A stretch of DNA of 7,312 bases, from NCBI GenBank assembly GCA_002067265.1, contig MVQW01000251.1:1-7312 (forward strand), in the 5' to 3' direction. This document shows positions 5,531-7,312 of the stretch, in pieces. The first letter of the stretch is position 1; each line of letters opens with the position of its first letter. Made by a program: the position numbers and the translations under genes. Origin of the DNA: Methanomethylovorans sp. PtaU1.Bin073 (GTDB lineage Archaea; Halobacteriota; Methanosarcinia; Methanosarcinales; Methanosarcinaceae). The notes below the pieces were generated by a model, which searched no databases, was not told the origin of the DNA, and saw only the letters and a program-made list of their open reading frames with translations.

Positions 5531-6781
5531 TTAATTCATCAAAATATTATTGGATTCGACTGGATTTTTGTGAAATTCTCTTGAATTATGACCTATAACT
5601 TCATCTTCGCTGTACATGCCGATTTTTTTCACGGATGGGCTTATATTGATGACCGTTCCATCCATATCGAGTTCAAAATAAACATCATGGATCTCTTCAA
5701 AGATTCGGCGATACTTTCGTTCACTTCTCTTCAGTTTCTCTTCTTTTGTTTTATGCTCTAACGCATTAACAAAGATCTCAGTCACAAACTCTAGCATGTT
5801 AATAGTGTTATCCAACAAAATTTGACCATAGCTCTTGAAATCAACAACAAGATATCCTTTTAGATCTCCTTGGTACTTCAATGGCAAAATTACCGCAGAC
5901 TTTGTTCCGGATTTTAGAAAAGTATCCTTTTCAGGACCATCTAAGGTTTGAACATCATGAATTACAATGGTATCCTGTTTATTGATTTTCTCTTTCCACC
6001 AGAAGGATAGTTTTTCTGCATCTATCGGTTGCTGATCAAGGCTAGTTTCTATACCCTCTGCACACCATTCATGTGTCTTTTTGAAGTGTCCACTTGCTTT
6101 CGATTTCTTGTAAAGGACTAATCTTGAAGCATTGATTAGATTCCCAATTTCCTGAAAGGATAATTCTATCCCCTGATCTGCCTTTTCAGGTTCAAGGTCA
6201 ATAAATCGTTTTGAGATCATTCCAAGCATTTTCTGAACTTTAATTTCATACTCCAATCGTCTTTCAACCTTTAGGCGGGCTATCAAAATACCGATTTGTG
6301 CAGCTATCGTCTCAAATATAATTTTGGAATTATTTTTTAATTCTTTGTGTTTATGTGAACCTAAAATGATTACTGCTTCTACTTCATCTTTACACTTTAT
6401 AGGTATAATTGCAATAGCTTTGATGCCTTCATAAGTCAGCGTTATTTCCTCTTCATTTTGAGTAAGATCAGAGTATGCTCTGTATATGGGCTTTCCCTTA
6501 AGAGCAAATTCAGCGAAAGAGGACTTTTTAGGAATATGTTTACTTCTTTCTATTAACCCGGGAGGTACACCTTTATGTGCAATAAGATCAAGATCCTCTA
6601 TTGTCTCATTCACTATAAATAGTCCTAAGGAGTCAACAATATCAAGTTTAAAAGCATAATCTAAAAGAAGATCTAAGCTTTCCTGTATATTGGTCAAGTT
6701 GCTTAAAGCAACTGTCACATCATACTGAAAGTGGATGGGGTCTATAATATCTGTCTCTCGATCGAGAGTTGGATCTTCCAT
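5531..6781 (-). CDS. Kinase fragment: tandem GAF sensors and truncated PAS
   Basis: This is the 416-aa N-terminal part of the frameshifted kinase. GAF 1 covers about 33-172 (from LDLLLDYAFKLDIVDSLGLF to the strand GIKAIAIIPIKCKDEVEAVI). GAF 2 covers about 190-343 (including SGTKSAVILPLKYQGDLKGY at 291-310). A charged helix (344-356) leads into a PAS domain starting SERKYRRIFEEIHDVYFELD (353-372), which is cut off at residue 416 after three out-of-frame residues. Alone it would be a sensor module with no catalytic part. The ATG at 6779-6781 has no Shine-Dalgarno sequence. A TATA-like run is centred 27 nt upstream, so the transcript is probably leaderless. The ligands of the GAF domains cannot be told from sequence. 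Confidence 0.75.
   Translation of the reverse strand: MEDPTLDRETDIIDPIHFQYDVTVALSNLTNIQESLDLLLDYAFKLDIVDSLGLFIVNETIEDLDLIAHKGVPPGLIERSKHIPKKSSFAEFALKGKPIYRAYSDLTQNEEEITLTYEGIKAIAIIPIKCKDEVEAVIILGSHKHKELKNNSKIIFETIAAQIGILIARLKVERRLEYEIKVQKMLGMISKRFIDLEPEKADQGIELSFQEIGNLINASRLVLYKKSKASGHFKKTHEWCAEGIETSLDQQPIDAEKLSFWWKEKINKQDTIVIHDVQTLDGPEKDTFLKSGTKSAVILPLKYQGDLKGYLVVDFKSYGQILLDNTINMLEFVTEIFVNALEHKTKEEKLKRSERKYRRIFEEIHDVYFELDMDGTVINISPSVKKIGMYSEDEVIGHNSREFHKNPVESNNILMN
5541..5544 (-). other. Apparent one-base deletion in a T-run (frameshift site)
   Basis: The coding strand reads AAT ATT TTG ATG AAT TAA here and stops at 5531. With a fifth T it would read ATT TTT GAT GAA and continue through the kinase domains. 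The position is tightly limited: the downstream frame has a stop codon (TAA) just upstream of TAT TTT GAT, and the upstream frame ends at 5531. The shift must therefore lie within about 15 nt, and the short homopolymer is the likeliest place. Confidence 0.7.
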
Positions 6782-6802
6782 GGGTTTTTATTCACTATAT
6801 TT

Positions 6803-6818
6803 GTATATATATCTTTGC
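6803..6818 (-). promoter_or_regulatory. BRE/TATA promoter of the histidine kinase gene
   Basis: On the minus strand GCAAAG is followed directly by ATATATATAC, matching an archaeal purine/A-rich BRE plus TATA box. The TATA centre (about 6808) is 27 nt from the ATG at 6781, which predicts transcription starting at the start codon. The absence of any Shine-Dalgarno sequence agrees with a leaderless message. Confidence 0.55.
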
Positions 6819-6867
6819 AACTTTTATCAAAACCTTTATAGAAAATGTTCCAAGTAAAAAGTTATTA

Positions 6868-6907
6868 GGGCAATTATGGGGAAAGTATCTTTCTATCAAT
6901 TGCTCCC
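6868..6907 (+). repeat. Nested hairpin in the cutA upstream region
   Basis: GCAATT (6870-6875) pairs with AATTGC (6898-6903), and the outer GG/CC pairs can extend the stem past a bulged T. Inside it GAAAG (6881-6885) and CTTTC (6889-6893) form a second 5-bp stem with a 3-nt loop. If cutA is transcribed from the TATA-like box at 6834-6841, this structure would sit at the 5' end of a leader of about 160 nt. Function is unknown, and no T-tract follows, so it does not look like a terminator. Confidence 0.4.
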
Positions 6908-7021
6908 TCGCCGCAAGACCTTAATATAGTGCTCATACATAGAAATTCTATTCAAAGAGGGGACAGGATTTTTGCATTGGCGTGAATGGTACTGATAAAT
7001 ACTTACTAAAGATGTGATAGA

Positions 7022-7312
7022 ATGATAATTGTTGTACATACCACAACAGCAAACATAGATGAAGCTAAGATCATTGCTCATGCACTTGTAGGCAAAGGGC
7101 TTGCTGCATGTGTTAATATGCACCCTATCACTTCTATCTATGAATGGAAAGGAAATTTAGAAGAAGAAGGAGAGGTAGAACTCTCTATAAAGACGACTTC
7201 TCAGATGCTGGAAGATGTTAAGAAAACTATACTCTCGATGCATAGTTACGAACTTCCTGCTCTATTATGGTGGCCGGCAGATGCAGAAGAGAAATATGCT
7301 CAGTGGATATCT
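7022..7312 (+). CDS. cutA: CutA family divalent-cation tolerance protein (3' end outside window)
   Basis: The first 97 residues of a CutA protein; members are usually 100-115 aa, so only the last few residues are missing. CutA forms very stable ferredoxin-like trimers, was named for copper tolerance in E. coli, and has an uncertain function in archaea. The sequence reads MIIVVHTTTANIDEAKIIAH, with the conserved LAACVN (27-32), ITSIYEWKG (36-44), a central ELSIKTT strand (53-59), MHSYELPALLWWPAD (73-87, the H-x-YE-x-P motif) and the YAQWI end (92-96). Cys30 is its only cysteine. The ATG is preceded by GTGAT (7014-7018), part of the GGTGAT Shine-Dalgarno sequence. It is divergent from the histidine kinase gene. 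No metal specificity can be read from the sequence. Confidence 0.93.
   Translation, partial: MIIVVHTTTANIDEAKIIAHALVGKGLAACVNMHPITSIYEWKGNLEEEGEVELSIKTTSQMLEDVKKTILSMHSYELPALLWWPADAEEKYAQWIS

Larger units (their letters stand above)
4623..6781 (-). pseudogene. Sensor histidine kinase (GAF-GAF-PAS-HisKA-HATPase_c), frameshifted
   Basis: Two adjacent minus-strand frames together make one complete soluble kinase. Adding one T to the T4 run opposite 5541-5544 joins them into a single 719-codon frame (2159 nt plus one, with stop). The junction then reads VESNNIFDELKHLGQINDFE, a normal mid-PAS sequence. Domain order after repair: GAF 1 (about 33-172), GAF 2 (about 190-343), PAS (about 352-475), HisKA with phospho-acceptor His497, and HATPase_c (about 600-715). 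There are no membrane segments, so it should sense a cytosolic signal or bound cofactor. There is no response regulator or receiver domain beside it. As written the gene is broken: the N-terminal piece stops at TAA (5531-5533) and the kinase piece lacks a convincing start. This could be a real mutation or a sequencing error. I see no classic slippery heptamer for programmed frameshifting. Confidence 0.75.
6782..7021. promoter_or_regulatory. Divergent kinase/cutA intergenic region
   Basis: This 240-bp gap holds the kinase promoter at its left end and the cutA promoter and leader to the right. Possible cutA TATA boxes are CTTTATAG (6834-6841), CTTAATATAG (about 6920-6929) and ATAAATACT (about 6995-7003); which one is used cannot be decided here. 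Between them lie a nested hairpin (6868-6907), a 13-bp palindrome ATAGAA-A-TTCTAT (6939-6951) and a short frame with an in-frame amber codon (6876-6995). No known RNA gene is recognised. Confidence 0.45.

Noticed and set aside
5525..5550. Programmed ribosomal frameshifting as the explanation for the split kinase
   Set aside because: The site AAT-ATT-TTG-ATG does not form an X-XXY-YYZ slippery heptamer in the zero frame and I see no obvious downstream stem or pseudoknot; a simple one-base deletion is sufficient.
6896..7123. 75-codon minus-strand frame overlapping the start of cutA
   Set aside because: It is antisense to clear CutA coding sequence, and the cysteine/tyrosine-rich translation looks like a shadow.

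Overview
The window looks like a piece of chromosome from a methanogenic archaeon, most likely a member of the Methanosarcinaceae (Methanolobus/Methanococcoides/Methanosarcina type). Three things suggest this: TATA-like boxes about 27-29 nt upstream of several start codons, often without a Shine-Dalgarno sequence; a soluble GAF-GAF-PAS histidine kinase of the kind common in these genomes; and moderately AT-rich DNA with widely spaced, mostly single-gene transcription units. The assignment is inferred from style and protein families, not from a database match.

Layout: a probable terminator hairpin at the left edge belongs to an unseen convergent gene. It is followed by kup, a K+ uptake permease (minus strand, 30-1841). 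kup is divergent from a MarR-family regulator (plus, 2027-2557) across a 185-bp shared promoter region. The regulator is convergent with a CNNM/CorC-type membrane protein with tandem CBS domains (minus, 2581-3882). The next 207-bp gap holds a candidate 29-codon small gene (minus, 3916-4005) and a TATA box that reads in both directions and abuts a 7-bp inverted repeat. A GNAT acetyltransferase of the phosphinothricin/YncA type follows (plus, 4090-4584). Next comes a cytosolic sensor histidine kinase on the minus strand (4623-6781), broken in its PAS domain by an apparent one-base deletion near 5541-5544. The window ends inside cutA (plus, 7022 to the edge), whose 240-bp upstream region has a nested hairpin and a possible amber-containing short frame.

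Functional theme: kup (K+), CNNM/CorC (Mg2+/Co2+ family) and cutA (divalent-cation tolerance family) all relate to cation homeostasis. The MarR protein is placed to control itself and kup. The kinase has no response regulator beside it. There is no sign of a mobile element, CRISPR array, tRNA or rRNA. No gene-free stretch exceeds 300 bases. I do not see a clear multi-gene novel system; the best leads are the 29-codon gene, the frameshifted kinase and the structured intergenic regions.
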